NCBI GenBank assembly: GCA_003583745.1
Contig: QXPY01000001.1
Coordinates: forward strand, 248,001 to 312,000
Reading direction: 5' to 3'
DNA from: Rhodocyclales bacterium GT-UBC
GTDB taxonomy: Bacteria; Pseudomonadota; Gammaproteobacteria; Burkholderiales; Rhodocyclaceae
Length of the DNA stretch: 64,000 nt
A program made the translations under genes and the position numbers. Position 1 is the first letter of the stretch, and each line of letters begins with the position of its first letter. This document shows positions 7,392 through 19,409 of the stretch, in pieces. The notes beneath the pieces are model-generated. The model saw nothing but the letters and a program-made list of their open reading frames with translations, made no database searches and was not told where the DNA came from.

Positions 7392-9455
7392 ATGACAGAA
7401 ACCGCGACCAGCATTCCGGTAGTTTGCTTTGAAGGCAGCCCGTTCAAGCTTCATCAACCCTTTCCGCCGGCCGGCGACCAGCCGGAAGCGATTCGCCTGT
7501 TGGTCGAAGGTGTCGAGGATGGCCTCTCGTTCCAGACGCTGCTCGGCGTGACGGGGTCGGGCAAGACCTATACGATGGCCAATGTCATTGCCCGTACCGG
7601 CCGTCCGGCCTTGGTACTGGCGCCGAACAAAACGCTGGCGGCGCAGTTGTATTCCGAGTTCAAGGAGTTTTTCCCGGAAAACGCCGTCGAGTACTTCGTC
7701 TCCTACTACGACTATTACCAGCCGGAAGCCTACGTTCCTTCACGCGATCTGTTCATTGAAAAGGACAGTTCGATCAATGACCACATCGAGCAGATGCGCC
7801 TGTCGGCGACCAAAAGCCTGATCGAGCGCCGCGACGTGGTCATCGTCGCCACTGTGTCGTGCATTTACGGTATCGGCGATCGTGACGAATACCACAACAT
7901 GATCCTGACCATGCGCGTCGGCGACCGACTCGACCAGCGCGCCATCGTCAAGCGCTTGACCGAGATGCAGTACGAGCGCAACGAGATGGACTTCCATCGC
8001 GGTACCTTCCGGGTGCGCGGCGACATCATCGACATCTTCCCGGCCGAACATGCCGAGCACGCCATCCGGGTGTCCTTGTTCGATGACGAGGTGGAAGGCT
8101 TGCAGTTCTTCGATCCGTTGACCGGGCATTTGCTGCACAAGGCCTTGCGTTTTACGGTCTTTCCGGCCTCGCATTACGTGACGCCGCGGGATACCGTGCT
8201 ACGTGCCATCGAAGCGATCAAAGTCGAATTGCGCGACAGGGTCGAATTCTTTACCCGTAACCAAAAGTTGGTCGAAGCGCAACGGATCGAGCAGAGGACC
8301 CGTTTCGACCTGGAACTGCTCGACCAGATCGGCTTTTGCAAAGGGATCGAAAATTACTCACGGCATCTTTCCGGACGCAAGGCCGGCGAATCGCCGCCGA
8401 CCTTGATTGATTACCTGCCTTCCGATGCACTGATGTTCATTGACGAGTCGCACGTTACGATCGGGCAGGTCGGAGGCATGTACAAGGGCGATCGCTCACG
8501 TAAGGAGAATCTGGTCGATTACGGTTTTCGCCTGCCCTCTGCTCTGGATAATCGTCCCTTGCAGTTCAACGAGTTCGAAGCCCACATGCGGCAGACGATC
8601 TTCGTTTCCGCAACCCCGGCTGAATATGAAAACCTGCACGCCGGGCAAGTTGTTGAGCAAGTTGTTCGGCCGACCGGTCTGGTGGATCCGGTCGTTCATG
8701 TCAGGCCTGCCTCGACACAAGTCGACGATCTCCTGGCAGAAATCAACAAGCGAGTAGAGGTTGGGGAGCGTGTGCTGGTTACGACCTTGACCAAGCGCAT
8801 GGCTGAGGATTTGACGGATTTTTTGGCGGACAACGATATCAAGGTGCGTTATCTGCATTCCGATATTGACACCGTCGAGCGTGTGGAGATCATCCGCGAT
8901 TTGCGCCTCGGTGAGTTCGATGTGCTGGTCGGGATCAATCTCCTGCGCGAGGGCCTGGATATTCCCGAGGTCTCGCTGGTCGCCATTCTGGATGCCGACA
9001 AGGAAGGGTTCCTCCGCTCAGAGCGTTCGTTGATTCAGACCGTTGGTCGGGCGGCGCGCCATATCCATGGCACAGCCATCCTTTATGCTGATACGATTAC
9101 GCAATCCATGCAGCGCGCCATGGCCGAGACGGAGCGGCGGCGCGAAAAGCAAATCGGCTTTAATGCGGAAAACGGAATCACGCCTCGTGGGGTGTCCAAG
9201 AAGATCAAGGACATCATCGATGGTGTGTATAGCGCCGAATCCGCCCAGACCGAGCTAAAAGCTGCGCAGCTAGAAGCGGCCTATCAGGCCATGGACGAGA
9301 AAACAGCGGCCAAGGAAATCAAGCGTCTTGAGAAATTGATGCTTGAATGTGCTAAAAATCTGGAATTTGAGAAAGCTGCGGCTGCGCGCGACGATCTTTT
9401 CAGGCTCAGAGAAAGGATATTCGGCGCCGCGCCGCATGACCCGGATGGAGACTAA
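7392..9455 (+). CDS. uvrB: Excinuclease ABC subunit B
   Basis: DNA-damage-binding helicase-like subunit of UvrABC nucleotide excision repair (687 aa). Seen: Walker [13 protein letters not shown] near residue 55, the DNA-clamping beta-hairpin [12 protein letters not shown], Walker B-type [10 protein letters not shown], the helicase motif VGRAARH, and a C-terminal UVR domain that would bind UvrC. It is divergent from the aminotransferase gene (75-base gap) and is followed after 5 bases by the phosphatase gene. No clear LexA box was recognised in the gap. Confidence 0.97.
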   Translation: MTETATSIPVVCFEGSPFKLHQPFPPAGDQPEAIRLLVEGVEDGLSFQTLLGVTGSGKTYTMANVIARTGRPALVLAPNKTLAAQLYSEFKEFFPENAVEYFVSYYDYYQPEAYVPSRDLFIEKDSSINDHIEQMRLSATKSLIERRDVVIVATVSCIYGIGDRDEYHNMILTMRVGDRLDQRAIVKRLTEMQYERNEMDFHRGTFRVRGDIIDIFPAEHAEHAIRVSLFDDEVEGLQFFDPLTGHLLHKALRFTVFPASHYVTPRDTVLRAIEAIKVELRDRVEFFTRNQKLVEAQRIEQRTRFDLELLDQIGFCKGIENYSRHLSGRKAGESPPTLIDYLPSDALMFIDESHVTIGQVGGMYKGDRSRKENLVDYGFRLPSALDNRPLQFNEFEAHMRQTIFVSATPAEYENLHAGQVVEQVVRPTGLVDPVVHVRPASTQVDDLLAEINKRVEVGERVLVTTLTKRMAEDLTDFLADNDIKVRYLHSDIDTVERVEIIRDLRLGEFDVLVGINLLREGLDIPEVSLVAILDADKEGFLRSERSLIQTVGRAARHIHGTAILYADTITQSMQRAMAETERRREKQIGFNAENGITPRGVSKKIKDIIDGVYSAESAQTELKAAQLEAAYQAMDEKTAAKEIKRLEKLMLECAKNLEFEKAAAARDDLFRLRERIFGAAPHDPDGD

Positions 9456-9460
9456 CAAGA

Positions 9461-9943
9461 ATGACCTATCGCGTGCTTTTGGTTTGCATGGGCAATATAT
9501 GTCGCTCCCCAACGGCAGAAGGTGTTTTACGGTTATTGTTACGAAACAATAACCTGGGTGATGTTGTTGAAGTGGATTCTGCTGGAACGCATGGTTACCA
9601 CGTAGGCGAGGCGCCAGACTCACGGACTCAGCGTGCGGCAGCCTTGCGTGGCTACAACCTGTCGCAACTGCGGGCACGCAAGGTTGCCCGGCAGGATCTT
9701 GATTACTTCGACATTGTCCTGGCCATGGACAAGAGCAATCTTGACAATCTGATGCGTATGGCTAGTCCGGAGCAGCAATCGCGGATCAAGTTGTTCATGA
9801 GCTATTCGAAAAATTTCGATGATGAGGAAGTGCCCGATCCGTATTACGGACTCGGTCATGGGTTCGATCTGGTCCTTGATATGGTTGAGGATGCGGCGCT
9901 CGGATTGATCGAGCAGATCAAGAAAGATTTGGGGCGCCCTTGA
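9461..9943 (+). CDS. Low-molecular-weight protein tyrosine phosphatase
   Basis: Cytosolic phosphatase (160 aa). The P-loop CMGNICRSPTAEG (Cx5R) sits at residues 9-21 and the general-acid Asp lies in VPDPYYG. Directly downstream of uvrB (5-base gap), probably co-transcribed. In this family, members act on protein phosphotyrosine or arginine. No Wzc-type kinase is nearby, so the substrate is open. Confidence 0.9.
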   Translation: MTYRVLLVCMGNICRSPTAEGVLRLLLRNNNLGDVVEVDSAGTHGYHVGEAPDSRTQRAAALRGYNLSQLRARKVARQDLDYFDIVLAMDKSNLDNLMRMASPEQQSRIKLFMSYSKNFDDEEVPDPYYGLGHGFDLVLDMVEDAALGLIEQIKKDLGRP

Positions 9944-10047
9944 TTTGGTGCCGGTTATACTGCGCCCCCTTTTAATCTGGTTTGTTTGGCAGGCCTTTGA
10001 TTCTGGCGATCTTTGAATGATTCGAAACCTCTCGTTTTCGTGCATGA

Positions 10048-11033
<986 letters not shown>

Positions 11034-11764
11034 GTCAGTTGGCCATCCGGCCCGAAGCTGCGCTCATGCAGCCGGATTGCGCCGTTGGCGCGCTGCATGA
11101 GCAGCGTCGAAGCCCGCGTGCCGTAAGTCGGCGATTTGACGAATATGCCAGAAAGCAGGCGTTCCCATTCGAGTGGAACGCCGGTATCGGGTAGTAGGTC
11201 GTCGCTGACGATGTCCCGGTTGGCCAGCAAATTGAAAAACGCAGCCTCGTCAGGCAGGGTATTCATGGCGCGGGAGAAGTCTTCCCTGGCTTTGAGCAAC
11301 TTGGGCCAGGGGCTGTCCAGGCGGTGATTCGATAATCCATAGATACCCGGTTTCAGTTCCCGAGGTGGCAGGTCGCGATTCGAGCAGTAAATCAGCTTTT
11401 CGCCATCGGCCAGCAGCAGGTTGAAACCGGAGTGGGCGGTGTAGTCGAGCTGTTTGGCGTAGTCCTCTGCACTCTCTGAGCCAAGAAGAAAGTTCCGTGG
11501 CAGTTCACCGCGTGAGCGTGCGCCTTTGGCCATGCCGGGTTCGCGGACATTGGTCACCGCTGCGAAGCGTCCGTTGTCGCGAATACCGAGCCAGGTGCCG
11601 CCTGCTTCCAGGTCGCGACCGCCGATAACTTGGGGTGCATCCGGCCAGCGTGCGGCAACGGCGCTGGCGCGGTGGTGATACTCGTCGCGATTGGCGGCGA
11701 CAAGCAGCGGGAAGGCTGCACTGGCCCGCCAGCCAATCACGATCAGGCACATGCTGTGGGTAAC

Positions 11765-12781
11765 TCAGGGATTGACCGCAGTTGCCTGGACGAGCGGTCC
11801 TTCGCGATTGCCGAGGTGGGCGTTGCCGGCGTGTTCGGACTGAATCACTGCCAGCGCTTCGAATCCGCCATTCGGCGACGGGGCCGCGGACATCACCATG
11901 CCGCAGGCTTGTTCGAGGTTGTCCGGCGAGTACAGAGCATCGCCGGCCTTGAGGCTGGTGGCGCTGGCAACGCGATAGAGATGGCGTTTGACCTTGCCGA
12001 GGTACTGGGTACGGGCAACGATTTCCTGGCCGGGGTAGCAGCCTTTCTGGAAGCTGACGCCACCAATTTTTTCGAAGTCGGCCATTTGCGGCACGAACTC
12101 TTCCTTGGTGGCCAAGCTTACCAACGGGAACGCCGCCTGGACATCCAGCCAGCGCCAAGCCGGTACGCCGGCCGGGCGTGCCTTGGCCGACAGCTTCTGC
12201 CAAAGTTGCGACGAGGCATTGTCATCGGCAATGACGATGAAGCGGTTGGTATCAAGGCGGATCACCGTGCTGCCAGCCTGTTCCACAACGCTGAGGGGCG
12301 CGGCCGGGCAGGGAAGGCCGGCATCGTTCAGTGCGTCTTCCGCCTGCGGGCCGGCAATGCCAAGCAGGATGGTGCTTTCCGACAGGTTGCTGAATTTGAC
12401 CTTGGCGCGCAGGACAAACATCTGCAGGCGTTTTTGGGTCGCTTCCTGCAAATCGCTGGCCAGGATCAGGCGATAGCTGTCGCCGTTGCGGAATACCAGA
12501 AAACTGGCCTGCATGCGCCCTTTGGCCGAACACCAGCTGGCGTGTTGAACTGCACCTTCTGCCAGGTGGTTGATGTCACTGGTCAATTGGCCATGAAGGA
12601 ATGACTTGCTGTCTTCGCCTGTCGCTTCAAGCAGGCCGAGCTGGGTCAGCGGAACCAGTACCGTCTGATTCTGTGCGGCAAGAAGTTCTGCCGTAGCATC
12701 GCCGAAATGCAAGGGTTCGGATGTTTCGCTATCGAATACGCATGCAGCGGATTCGAGGAGGCTGCGCCAGTTGGGGTTCAT
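11765..12781 (-). CDS. ygfZ: Folate-binding Fe-S protein assembly factor YgfZ
   Basis: 338 aa, GcvT-like folate-binding protein that helps repair or assemble certain Fe-S enzymes such as MiaB. The signature KGCYPGQEIVART is present with its conserved Cys. The ATG at 12781 has AGGAG a few bases upstream; an extended frame to 12826 lacks one. Divergent from mltG across 92 bases. It fits a genome rich in Fe-S enzymes. Confidence 0.92.
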   Translation of the reverse strand: MNPNWRSLLESAACVFDSETSEPLHFGDATAELLAAQNQTVLVPLTQLGLLEATGEDSKSFLHGQLTSDINHLAEGAVQHASWCSAKGRMQASFLVFRNGDSYRLILASDLQEATQKRLQMFVLRAKVKFSNLSESTILLGIAGPQAEDALNDAGLPCPAAPLSVVEQAGSTVIRLDTNRFIVIADDNASSQLWQKLSAKARPAGVPAWRWLDVQAAFPLVSLATKEEFVPQMADFEKIGGVSFQKGCYPGQEIVARTQYLGKVKRHLYRVASATSLKAGDALYSPDNLEQACGMVMSAAPSPNGGFEALAVIQSEHAGNAHLGNREGPLVQATAVNP

Positions 12782-12873
12782 GAAGGCTCCTGTTGGGGTT
12801 TGGGATATTATATCGCCCGTTTTCACGTGCTCGTTTGCTACGAGCCTGACTGGCCGAGCGCCTTCGAGTTCCC

Positions 12874-13869
12874 GTGCGTTTATTGATTCGTCTTGTTTTT
12901 CTTGTCCTGCTATTGCTGGCCGGTGCAGCCGGCGCTACCTGGTGGTGGGCCAATCAGCCTCTGGTCTTGCGGACTTCGCCGCTCGATTTCAGGATTGTCC
13001 AGGGTAGTAGCTTGCGGTCTGCGATTAGCCAGATGCAGGATGCCGGTATCGAAATGCATCCACTGTTGATGGCGGCGTTGGCACGTGCAAGCAAGGCGGA
13101 GACGGGTATCAAGGCGGGTAGTTATGCCGTGGTGCAGGGCGTGACGCCGCAACAACTCCTCGGCAAATTGACGCGCGGTGAGTTCACCCAAGGCGAATTG
13201 ACACTGGTCGAAGGATGGAGCTTCAAGCAGTTGCGGCAGCGCCTTGATCGTCATCCGGATTTGCGTCATGACACCCGTGACCTGAACGAGGTGGAAATCA
13301 TCGCCCGTCTTGGCTTGAAGGCCGAGCGGCTCGAAGGTTGGTTATTCCCCGATACCTATTTGTTCGACAAGCACTCCTCTGATCTCGATCTCCTGGCTCG
13401 CGCCGTACGCGCCATGCAGCGTCGTCTGGATGCCGAGTGGGCGCGTCGGGACGAAGGCTTGCCCTACAAAACGCCGCATGAAGCATTGGTCATGGCCTCG
13501 ATTGTTGAAAAGGAAACGGGGCGTGAAAGCGATCGCGGTCAAATCGCCGCCGTGTTCGTCAACCGACTGCGACGCGGCATGTTGCTGCAAACCGATCCAA
13601 CCGTAATCTATGGTTTGGGCGAAGATTACGATGGCAATTTGCGCAAGCGGGACCTCTTGGCTGATACGCCCTACAATACTTATACGCGTGCAGGGTTGCC
13701 ACCAACCCCGATCGCCATGCCCGGCATGGCTTCCTTACAGGCTGCTTTGCATCCTGTGGCTAGCGATGCCCTCTATTTTGTGGCCAGAGGAGATGGCAGT
13801 AGCGAATTCTCGCGCACGTTGGATGAACACAACCGAGCAGTTAACCGATATCAGAGAGGTGGGAAGTGA
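12874..13869 (+). CDS. mltG: Endolytic murein transglycosylase MltG
   Basis: Inner-membrane endolytic transglycosylase that ends nascent glycan strands (331 aa). One N-terminal membrane segment ([20 protein letters not shown]), then the YceG domain with catalytic Glu in [16 protein letters not shown] and the [12 protein letters not shown] motif. GTG start. The stop overlaps the tmk start by 4 bases, the usual mltG-tmk order. Confidence 0.95.
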   Translation: MRLLIRLVFLVLLLLAGAAGATWWWANQPLVLRTSPLDFRIVQGSSLRSAISQMQDAGIEMHPLLMAALARASKAETGIKAGSYAVVQGVTPQQLLGKLTRGEFTQGELTLVEGWSFKQLRQRLDRHPDLRHDTRDLNEVEIIARLGLKAERLEGWLFPDTYLFDKHSSDLDLLARAVRAMQRRLDAEWARRDEGLPYKTPHEALVMASIVEKETGRESDRGQIAAVFVNRLRRGMLLQTDPTVIYGLGEDYDGNLRKRDLLADTPYNTYTRAGLPPTPIAMPGMASLQAALHPVASDALYFVARGDGSSEFSRTLDEHNRAVNRYQRGGK

Positions 13870-14480
13870 AAGGTAAATTCATCACTTTCGAAGGCATAGA
13901 CGGCGCCGGCAAGAGTAGTCACGTCGAATGGCTGGCCGGTTCCTTGCGGGAACGGGGCAAAGTTGTGCATGTCACGCGCGAGCCTGGTGGGACTGAGTTG
14001 GGCGAGAAGCTGCGGACCTTGCTGCTTAACGACGCCATGCACCTCGAGACGGAAACCTTATTGATGTTCGCTGCCCGCCGTGAGCATCTGGCGCGTTTGA
14101 TCGAGCCGGCGCTGGCACGTGGCGAGTGGGTCGTGTGTGATCGGTTCAGCGATGCGACCTATGCTTATCAAGGAGGGGGGCGCGGACTCGACAAGGGCAA
14201 ATTCCTTGCCTTGGAGCATTGGGTGCACGAGCATGTGCAGCCAGATCTGACCCTGCTTTTCGATTTGCCACTCGATGTGGCACGTGAGCGTATCGTGCTT
14301 GCCAGCCGCGTTCTTGATAAATTCGAACAGGAGCGCGCCGATTTCCACGAACGTGTCCGGCAGGCCTATCTTGAGCGTGCGCAGAGCAATCCTTCGCGAG
14401 TCCGCATTGTCAATGCCAACCAGACTCGTGATGAAATTCGTAAATCACTTGAGATTGTCGTTTCAAGTATCTGTTTATGA
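13866..14480 (+). CDS. tmk: Thymidylate kinase
   Basis: Phosphorylates dTMP to dTDP (204 aa). P-loop [12 protein letters not shown] at residues 8-19, the [14 protein letters not shown] motif, and [19 protein letters not shown] start overlapping the mltG stop, and its own stop overlaps the holB ATG (ATGA), giving tight coupling. Confidence 0.96.
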   Translation: MKGKFITFEGIDGAGKSSHVEWLAGSLRERGKVVHVTREPGGTELGEKLRTLLLNDAMHLETETLLMFAARREHLARLIEPALARGEWVVCDRFSDATYAYQGGGRGLDKGKFLALEHWVHEHVQPDLTLLFDLPLDVARERIVLASRVLDKFEQERADFHERVRQAYLERAQSNPSRVRIVNANQTRDEIRKSLEIVVSSICL

Positions 14481-15496
14481 ATGTTTTGACGCTGCATAAA
14501 AAAGTGTGGGAGAGCTTGCTTGCGCGGCGCTCCCAGATGCCGCATGCCTTGCTGCTGGTTGGCCAGAAAGGACTTGGGAAGTTTGAACTGGCGCGGCACT
14601 TTGCAGCCAGCCTGCTTTGCGAGGCGCCGCAGGAAAGCGGACTGGCCTGTGGCCGGTGCTTGGCTTGTAATTGGTATCAGCAAGGTAATCATCCGGACTT
14701 CAGACTCTTGCAGCCGGAAGCCCTGGCCGAAGAGGTGGAGGCCGAGGATGGCAAGAAAAAGCCCAGCCAGCAAATTACGATCGATCAGGTGCGTGGCCTC
14801 GATGAATACCTCAATGTCGGTACCCATCGCCATGGTCTGCGTATCATCATCGTCAATCCCGCAGAGGCAATGAACCGGAGTACCGCGAACTCACTTCTTA
14901 AAACACTTGAAGAACCTGCACCAAGTACTCTGTTTTTATTGATTTCAAATGAACCGTTGCGTTTGCTTCCGACCATTCGGAGTCGATGCCAGGTTGTGCC
15001 GGTTCCTGTGCCGCAGCCTGCTGTTTCCATTCAGGCATTGCATGAAGAAGGGATTACTGATGCCGAACGCTGGCTTGCCTTGGCGGGAGGTTCGCCGGGC
15101 CTTGCCCTGGAACTTTCGGCATCAGGTCAGGCAGCATGGCTGGATCTCCTGATCAAGAGGCTGGGGGGCGGTCGGCATGTCGATCCGCTAGCGATGGCCG
15201 GCGAATTGGAAAAGGCGATCAAGGAGAGCAAAGGCAAGTTGTTGTTGAAGGCTGTTGTCGATGCCGTGCAAAAGTGGTCGGTTGATCTGAATCTGGCCAA
15301 GTCTGGTCTGCCGGTACGTTATTTTCTATCTCATCAAGCCACAACGCTTGGCTTGGCTGATATGATTCCGAGCATACGACTGATTCATTTTTATCGTGAT
15401 TTGATCAAGCGTCGCCAGGAAGCAGAGCAGCCACTTAATGCCCGTCTTTTTCTGGAAGGCGTTTTCTTGGACTATCGGGCCTTGTTTGCCAACTGA
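14477..15496 (+). CDS. holB: DNA polymerase III delta' subunit
   Basis: Clamp-loader subunit (339 aa). AAA+ fold with [15 protein letters not shown] in the degenerate P-loop position, a zinc module with Cys residues in [19 protein letters not shown], and the sensor region [20 protein letters not shown]. Part of the mltG-tmk-holB-pilZ-tatD run common in betaproteobacteria. Confidence 0.95.
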   Translation: MNVLTLHKKVWESLLARRSQMPHALLLVGQKGLGKFELARHFAASLLCEAPQESGLACGRCLACNWYQQGNHPDFRLLQPEALAEEVEAEDGKKKPSQQITIDQVRGLDEYLNVGTHRHGLRIIIVNPAEAMNRSTANSLLKTLEEPAPSTLFLLISNEPLRLLPTIRSRCQVVPVPVPQPAVSIQALHEEGITDAERWLALAGGSPGLALELSASGQAAWLDLLIKRLGGGRHVDPLAMAGELEKAIKESKGKLLLKAVVDAVQKWSVDLNLAKSGLPVRYFLSHQATTLGLADMIPSIRLIHFYRDLIKRRQEAEQPLNARLFLEGVFLDYRALFAN

Positions 15497-15502
15497 TCAA
15501 CA

Positions 15503-15865
15503 ATGAGTGAAGCAAAACCAGCGCCGCAGCGCCCCAGCGTTCTATCCCTGAACATCAATTCGAAGTCCGCGCTTTATGCGGCGTTCATGCCTCATCTACG
15601 CAGCGGCGGGATCTTTATTCCAACCACCCGTGGCTACAACATCGGTGACGAAGTATTCATGTTGTTGTCGCTGATGGACGACCCGGCCAAGTTGCCGATC
15701 GCCGGTTCGGTGGTCTGGATTACGCCGCCAGGTGCCCAGAATGGCCGTGCCCAGGGAATTGGCGTGCATTTTAATAATGACGAAAGCGGCCAGGAAGCCA
15801 GGCGGAAAATTGAAGGCCTGCTTGGCGGCGTGATGCAGTCGACCCGCCCGACCCATACTCTTTAA
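15503..15865 (+). CDS. pilZ: PilZ protein (type IV pilus / c-di-GMP-like)
   Basis: 120 aa, of the short PilZ type required for type IV pilus assembly. Seen: SLNINSKSALYAAFMPHLRSG and VVWITPPGAQNGRAQGIGVH. The c-di-GMP-binding RxxxR motif of canonical PilZ domains is absent at the N-terminus, as in P. aeruginosa PilZ, so it may not bind the nucleotide. Sits between holB and tatD as usual. Confidence 0.9.
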   Translation: MSEAKPAPQRPSVLSLNINSKSALYAAFMPHLRSGGIFIPTTRGYNIGDEVFMLLSLMDDPAKLPIAGSVVWITPPGAQNGRAQGIGVHFNNDESGQEARRKIEGLLGGVMQSTRPTHTL

Positions 15866-15874
15866 GCCGTAGCG

Positions 15875-16651
15875 ATGCTGGTCGATTCGCATTGTCATCT
15901 CGATTTTCCCGACCTGCTTGAGGAGTTGCCGTCCGTATTGCAGCGCATGCAGACCAATGGAGTCGGCTGCGCCGTCTGCATTGGCGTCAATCTCGAAGAT
16001 TTGCCATCCATCCTTCAGTTGGCCGAATCCGATCCCCGTCTCTATGCCACGGTTGGGGTTCATCCGGAATATACCGATGTCGAGGATCCGAGCGTCGATC
16101 GCTTGGTTGATCTCGCAATGCATCCGAAGGTGATCGGTATCGGTGAGACCGGCTTGGACTACTACTGGCAGAAGGACAAGCCGGAATGGCAGCGGGAACG
16201 ATTTCGACGTCATATCGCCGCAGCGAAACGTTGCAACAAGCCGTTGATCATCCACACGCGCGATTCAGCCAGCGATACGCTGCGCCTGATGCAGGAAGAA
16301 AATGCCGATGCGGTTGGGGGGGTGATGCACTGCTTTACGGAGAATTGGGAAATTGCGAGTCAGGCGCTTGATCTCGGCTTTTATCTTTCATTCTCTGGCA
16401 TTGTGACCTTCAAGAACGCCTCGGTAGTCAAGGAAGTCGCCCGAAAGTGTCCGCTGGACCGCCTGCTGGTTGAGACCGATTCGCCTTATCTGGCGCCGGT
16501 CCCGTATCGTGGCAAGCGGAACGAACCGGCCTATGTTCGACATGTCGCCGAGGAAATCGCCAGTTTGAGAGGTATTTTGCTGGCCGAGGTCGAGCGGGCG
16601 ACGACTGATAATTTCTTTCGCTTGTTCAAGGATGCGAGCCGCCCCCAATGA
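15875..16651 (+). CDS. tatD: TatD family metal-dependent hydrolase
   Basis: 258 aa, TIM-barrel nuclease/hydrolase. Metal ligands: DSHCHLDFPD (HxH), GIGETGLDYYW (Glu), HTRDSASDTL, HCFTENWE, and ETDSPYLAPVPYRGKRNEP. The family has 3'-5' exonuclease activity and is linked to DNA repair. Its stop overlaps the next start by 4 bases. Confidence 0.93.
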   Translation: MLVDSHCHLDFPDLLEELPSVLQRMQTNGVGCAVCIGVNLEDLPSILQLAESDPRLYATVGVHPEYTDVEDPSVDRLVDLAMHPKVIGIGETGLDYYWQKDKPEWQRERFRRHIAAAKRCNKPLIIHTRDSASDTLRLMQEENADAVGGVMHCFTENWEIASQALDLGFYLSFSGIVTFKNASVVKEVARKCPLDRLLVETDSPYLAPVPYRGKRNEPAYVRHVAEEIASLRGILLAEVERATTDNFFRLFKDASRPQ

Positions 16652-17313
16652 AATTCAATAAGTTCCTTCGTCGAGCGTTTTTCGTCATCGTTTTCCCCAC
16701 TGCCGTATTTGCCGGGACTTACGACGACCTGATGTCGGCCGCCAAATTGGGCGTCACCAAGGATGTCGCAGAACTGGTCGGACGTGGTGCATCGGTCGAT
16801 AGCACGGACCTCTATGGCAATACCTTGATGATGCTGGCTGCACGCGATGGGCATGCAGAGCTGGTTGATTATCTGATCAAGCAGCGTGCCAAGATCAATG
16901 CGCGCAATGCGGCTGGCGATACGGCATTACGCCTGGCGGCATTTCGTGGACATCTGAAAGTTGTGGAGTTGCTGGTGGCGGCTGGTGCGACAATTAATGC
17001 GCCGGGCTGGACGCCCCTGGCTTACGCTTCCTTCAACGGCCATCTGGATATCGTTCGGGTCTTGATCAAGGCGGGGGCCGAAATCAATGCGGCTAGCGAA
17101 AATGGCACGACGCCGCTGATTGCCGCCGCACGTGGCGGACATCTCGAGGTTGCCCGTTTGCTGGTGGCGAACAAGGCCGATCTTAATCTCGCCTTGGATA
17201 CTGGCGAAACGGCCCTCGATGTTGCGGCCAAGACACAAAACACCGATATCGCCGATCTCTTGCTCAAGGCAGGTGGAAAATCCGGGCGTTCGGTCAGTAT
17301 CGAGGTGCGTTAG
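16648..17313 (+). CDS. Secreted ankyrin-repeat protein
   Basis: 221 aa. Signal peptide KFLRRAFFVIVFPTAVFAG, then about five ankyrin repeats, for example DLYGNTLMMLAARDGHAELV and ENGTTPLIAAARGGHLEVAR. It probably binds another protein in the periplasm. Coupled to tatD (ATGA) and convergent with the hemerythrin kinase gene (4-base overlap). Confidence 0.85.
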   Translation: MKFNKFLRRAFFVIVFPTAVFAGTYDDLMSAAKLGVTKDVAELVGRGASVDSTDLYGNTLMMLAARDGHAELVDYLIKQRAKINARNAAGDTALRLAAFRGHLKVVELLVAAGATINAPGWTPLAYASFNGHLDIVRVLIKAGAEINAASENGTTPLIAAARGGHLEVARLLVANKADLNLALDTGETALDVAAKTQNTDIADLLLKAGGKSGRSVSIEVR

Positions 17314-19364
17314 CCTTCTTCAGGCTTCGGGGCGTGAATCGGCAACCATAGGCGGAAGACCGTGCCCTTGCCGGGTTCGCTACTGACATCGATTCGGCCG
17401 CCATGTTTCTTGACGATGATGTCGTAGGAAATCGATAGCCCCAGACCGGTTCCCTGGCCGACGGGCTTGGTGGTGAAAAAGGGTTCGAAAATCCGGTTGC
17501 GGACTTCCTGTGTCATGCCTTTCCCGGTATCCGCGATTTCAAACCAGACATGGCCGAGTTCGCATCCCGAGCGAACGGTGATCTTTCCGCGCTGCTCGAT
17601 GGCATGCGCCGCATTCACCAGAAGGTTCATGAACACCTGATTGATCTGGGCTGGAACGCACTCGACCTCGGGGATTTTGCCCAATTCGCGAATGACTTCA
17701 GCCTTGTATTTCAATTCGTTCCAGACGACGTTGAGCGTGCTCTCCATCGCGCTGTTGAGATTGGCTGGCTGGAAGTCCGTTTCTCCGACATGTGAAAAAT
17801 CCTTGAGATCCTGGACGATTTTGGTGACACGCCCCAATCCCTCCTGCGATTCGGCCAATAGCGCTGGCAGATCTTCGCGCAGGAAGTCGAAATCGGTCTC
17901 GCGCAAGGCCGCATCGAGATCGCGTCGATCACCGCTCGTAAGGGTGTTTTCGTAAACAGTGACCAATTCGAGGAGACGGGTGATGTAATTTTTCAGTGTC
18001 CCCAAATTGGAATTGACGAAACCGATCGGATTGTTGATTTCATGGGCAACCCCTGCGGCAAGTTGGCCGATGGCTGCCATTTTTTCGGACTGCAGCAATT
18101 GTTGCTGTGCTTCTTCGATTTTGGAGAGCAGGGATTGCAGTTCGCGACGCTCGCTTTGCAGTTCGCTGTTGGCTTGCTCCAACTGGGCGGTCCGGGTGGC
18201 GACTTGCTCTTCCAGCCGGTTCTGATAACGGCGGAGTCCTTCTTCGGCCAAATGGCGTTCGGTTACGTCTTGCAAGGTTTCGATGGCACCGATCCGGTTG
18301 CCGGATGAGTCGAAAAGAGGGGCCGCTGTAAAGAACAGCCAGCGTCCATGCTGTCCGAGTTGCGTGAAAAAGGCTTCGCTTTCGAAGGCGCCTTCGATGA
18401 TTTCTGATCGCCGATATCGGTCCTGATAGTAAGTCGAGAACTGCGCTTCGATACAGTCATCGACGATCAAGTCGGCCAAAACCGGGCGTTTTTCCGGATA
18501 GAAGGCACGCCACTGATCCTGGGTGCCGATCATCTCGCCGGCATCGAGACCGCTGATCGCGGCACAGGCACGGTTCCAATGGGTAATTCGGTGCTCGGCA
18601 TCGATGACGAAGGTGGGGACGGGATCGCCATCGATAATCTGGGCCAGCAACTGCTCCATGTTGCGGCGCGCAGCATCGGCTCGACGGTGTTCAGATTCGA
18701 GCAGCTTCTTCTGGGTTATTTCGACTTGTTTCATAGCCAGTCGGAGGCGGCCTTGTTCGACCACCAACTGCTCGTTGCTCTCGCTCAGGGCGCGGGTTCG
18801 GGCTGCAACTTGCTGCTCGAGATTGGCATTCAATTGTTCCAGCGCATCGTTACGTGTTGCGATCAACCGAAAGAGGGCATTCATGGCCTCGAGCAGGCTG
18901 GCGGTAGCCGGATCCTGGCCCCGCTTTTCCTCATCGGCAAAGGCTTCGGCGGGCGAAACGCCAGCCCTGATTTTCCTGATCTGGCGGGCCATGGCCTGAT
19001 CGATGCCGAGGATGTGATGGGCCAGCCAACTGCTCAAAAATCGCAGCAGATAATCGATATCCTGCTGATTGGCCGGGAAGGCGCGCATCTTCGTCACCTG
19101 GTCCGCAAATTCCCGATGCACCCGGGTATGGATGTCGATGAATTTGGAGTCGCAGGCAAATTCGGCCATCAGACTCTCTTCGTGCCGGAAGTGTGTCGCG
19201 GCATAGCTGATCAGATGGTCGAGCACCTCACCGACGTTTCTTTCCTGATGCATGCCGGAGTGGTGCTCGATGACCCAGTTGATGATACGCACCAGTTCCT
19301 GATGTTCGCTATCGACCACGCTTTCGCCGGTGACATAGCGCTCGTTCCAGATGAAGACATCCAT
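17310..19364 (-). CDS. Hemerythrin-PAS sensor histidine kinase
   Basis: 684 aa, no membrane segment, so cytosolic. Residues 1-130 are a complete hemerythrin domain with all di-iron ligands: H21, H58/E62 (HFRHEES), H79/H83 (HTRVHRE) and H117/D122 (HHILGIDQ). It should bind O2 or NO or sense redox. A coiled coil follows (near 160-230), then a PAS/PAC domain (VIDAEHRITHWNRACAAISG), another coil, the His box AAIGQLAAGVAHEINNPIGF and a HATPase domain (NLLVNAAHAI, DTGKGM, GTGLGLSISYDII). Last gene of a five-gene operon, 45 bases after the single-receiver gene that is its likely partner. Confidence 0.93.
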   Translation of the reverse strand: MDVFIWNERYVTGESVVDSEHQELVRIINWVIEHHSGMHQERNVGEVLDHLISYAATHFRHEESLMAEFACDSKFIDIHTRVHREFADQVTKMRAFPANQQDIDYLLRFLSSWLAHHILGIDQAMARQIRKIRAGVSPAEAFADEEKRGQDPATASLLEAMNALFRLIATRNDALEQLNANLEQQVAARTRALSESNEQLVVEQGRLRLAMKQVEITQKKLLESEHRRADAARRNMEQLLAQIIDGDPVPTFVIDAEHRITHWNRACAAISGLDAGEMIGTQDQWRAFYPEKRPVLADLIVDDCIEAQFSTYYQDRYRRSEIIEGAFESEAFFTQLGQHGRWLFFTAAPLFDSSGNRIGAIETLQDVTERHLAEEGLRRYQNRLEEQVATRTAQLEQANSELQSERRELQSLLSKIEEAQQQLLQSEKMAAIGQLAAGVAHEINNPIGFVNSNLGTLKNYITRLLELVTVYENTLTSGDRRDLDAALRETDFDFLREDLPALLAESQEGLGRVTKIVQDLKDFSHVGETDFQPANLNSAMESTLNVVWNELKYKAEVIRELGKIPEVECVPAQINQVFMNLLVNAAHAIEQRGKITVRSGCELGHVWFEIADTGKGMTQEVRNRIFEPFFTTKPVGQGTGLGLSISYDIIVKKHGGRIDVSSEPGKGTVFRLWLPIHAPKPEEG

Positions 19365-19409
19365 TTCAGCGCTCGCGGATGGCCAGCGTGAAGACAGCGG
19401 TCAGGCGCT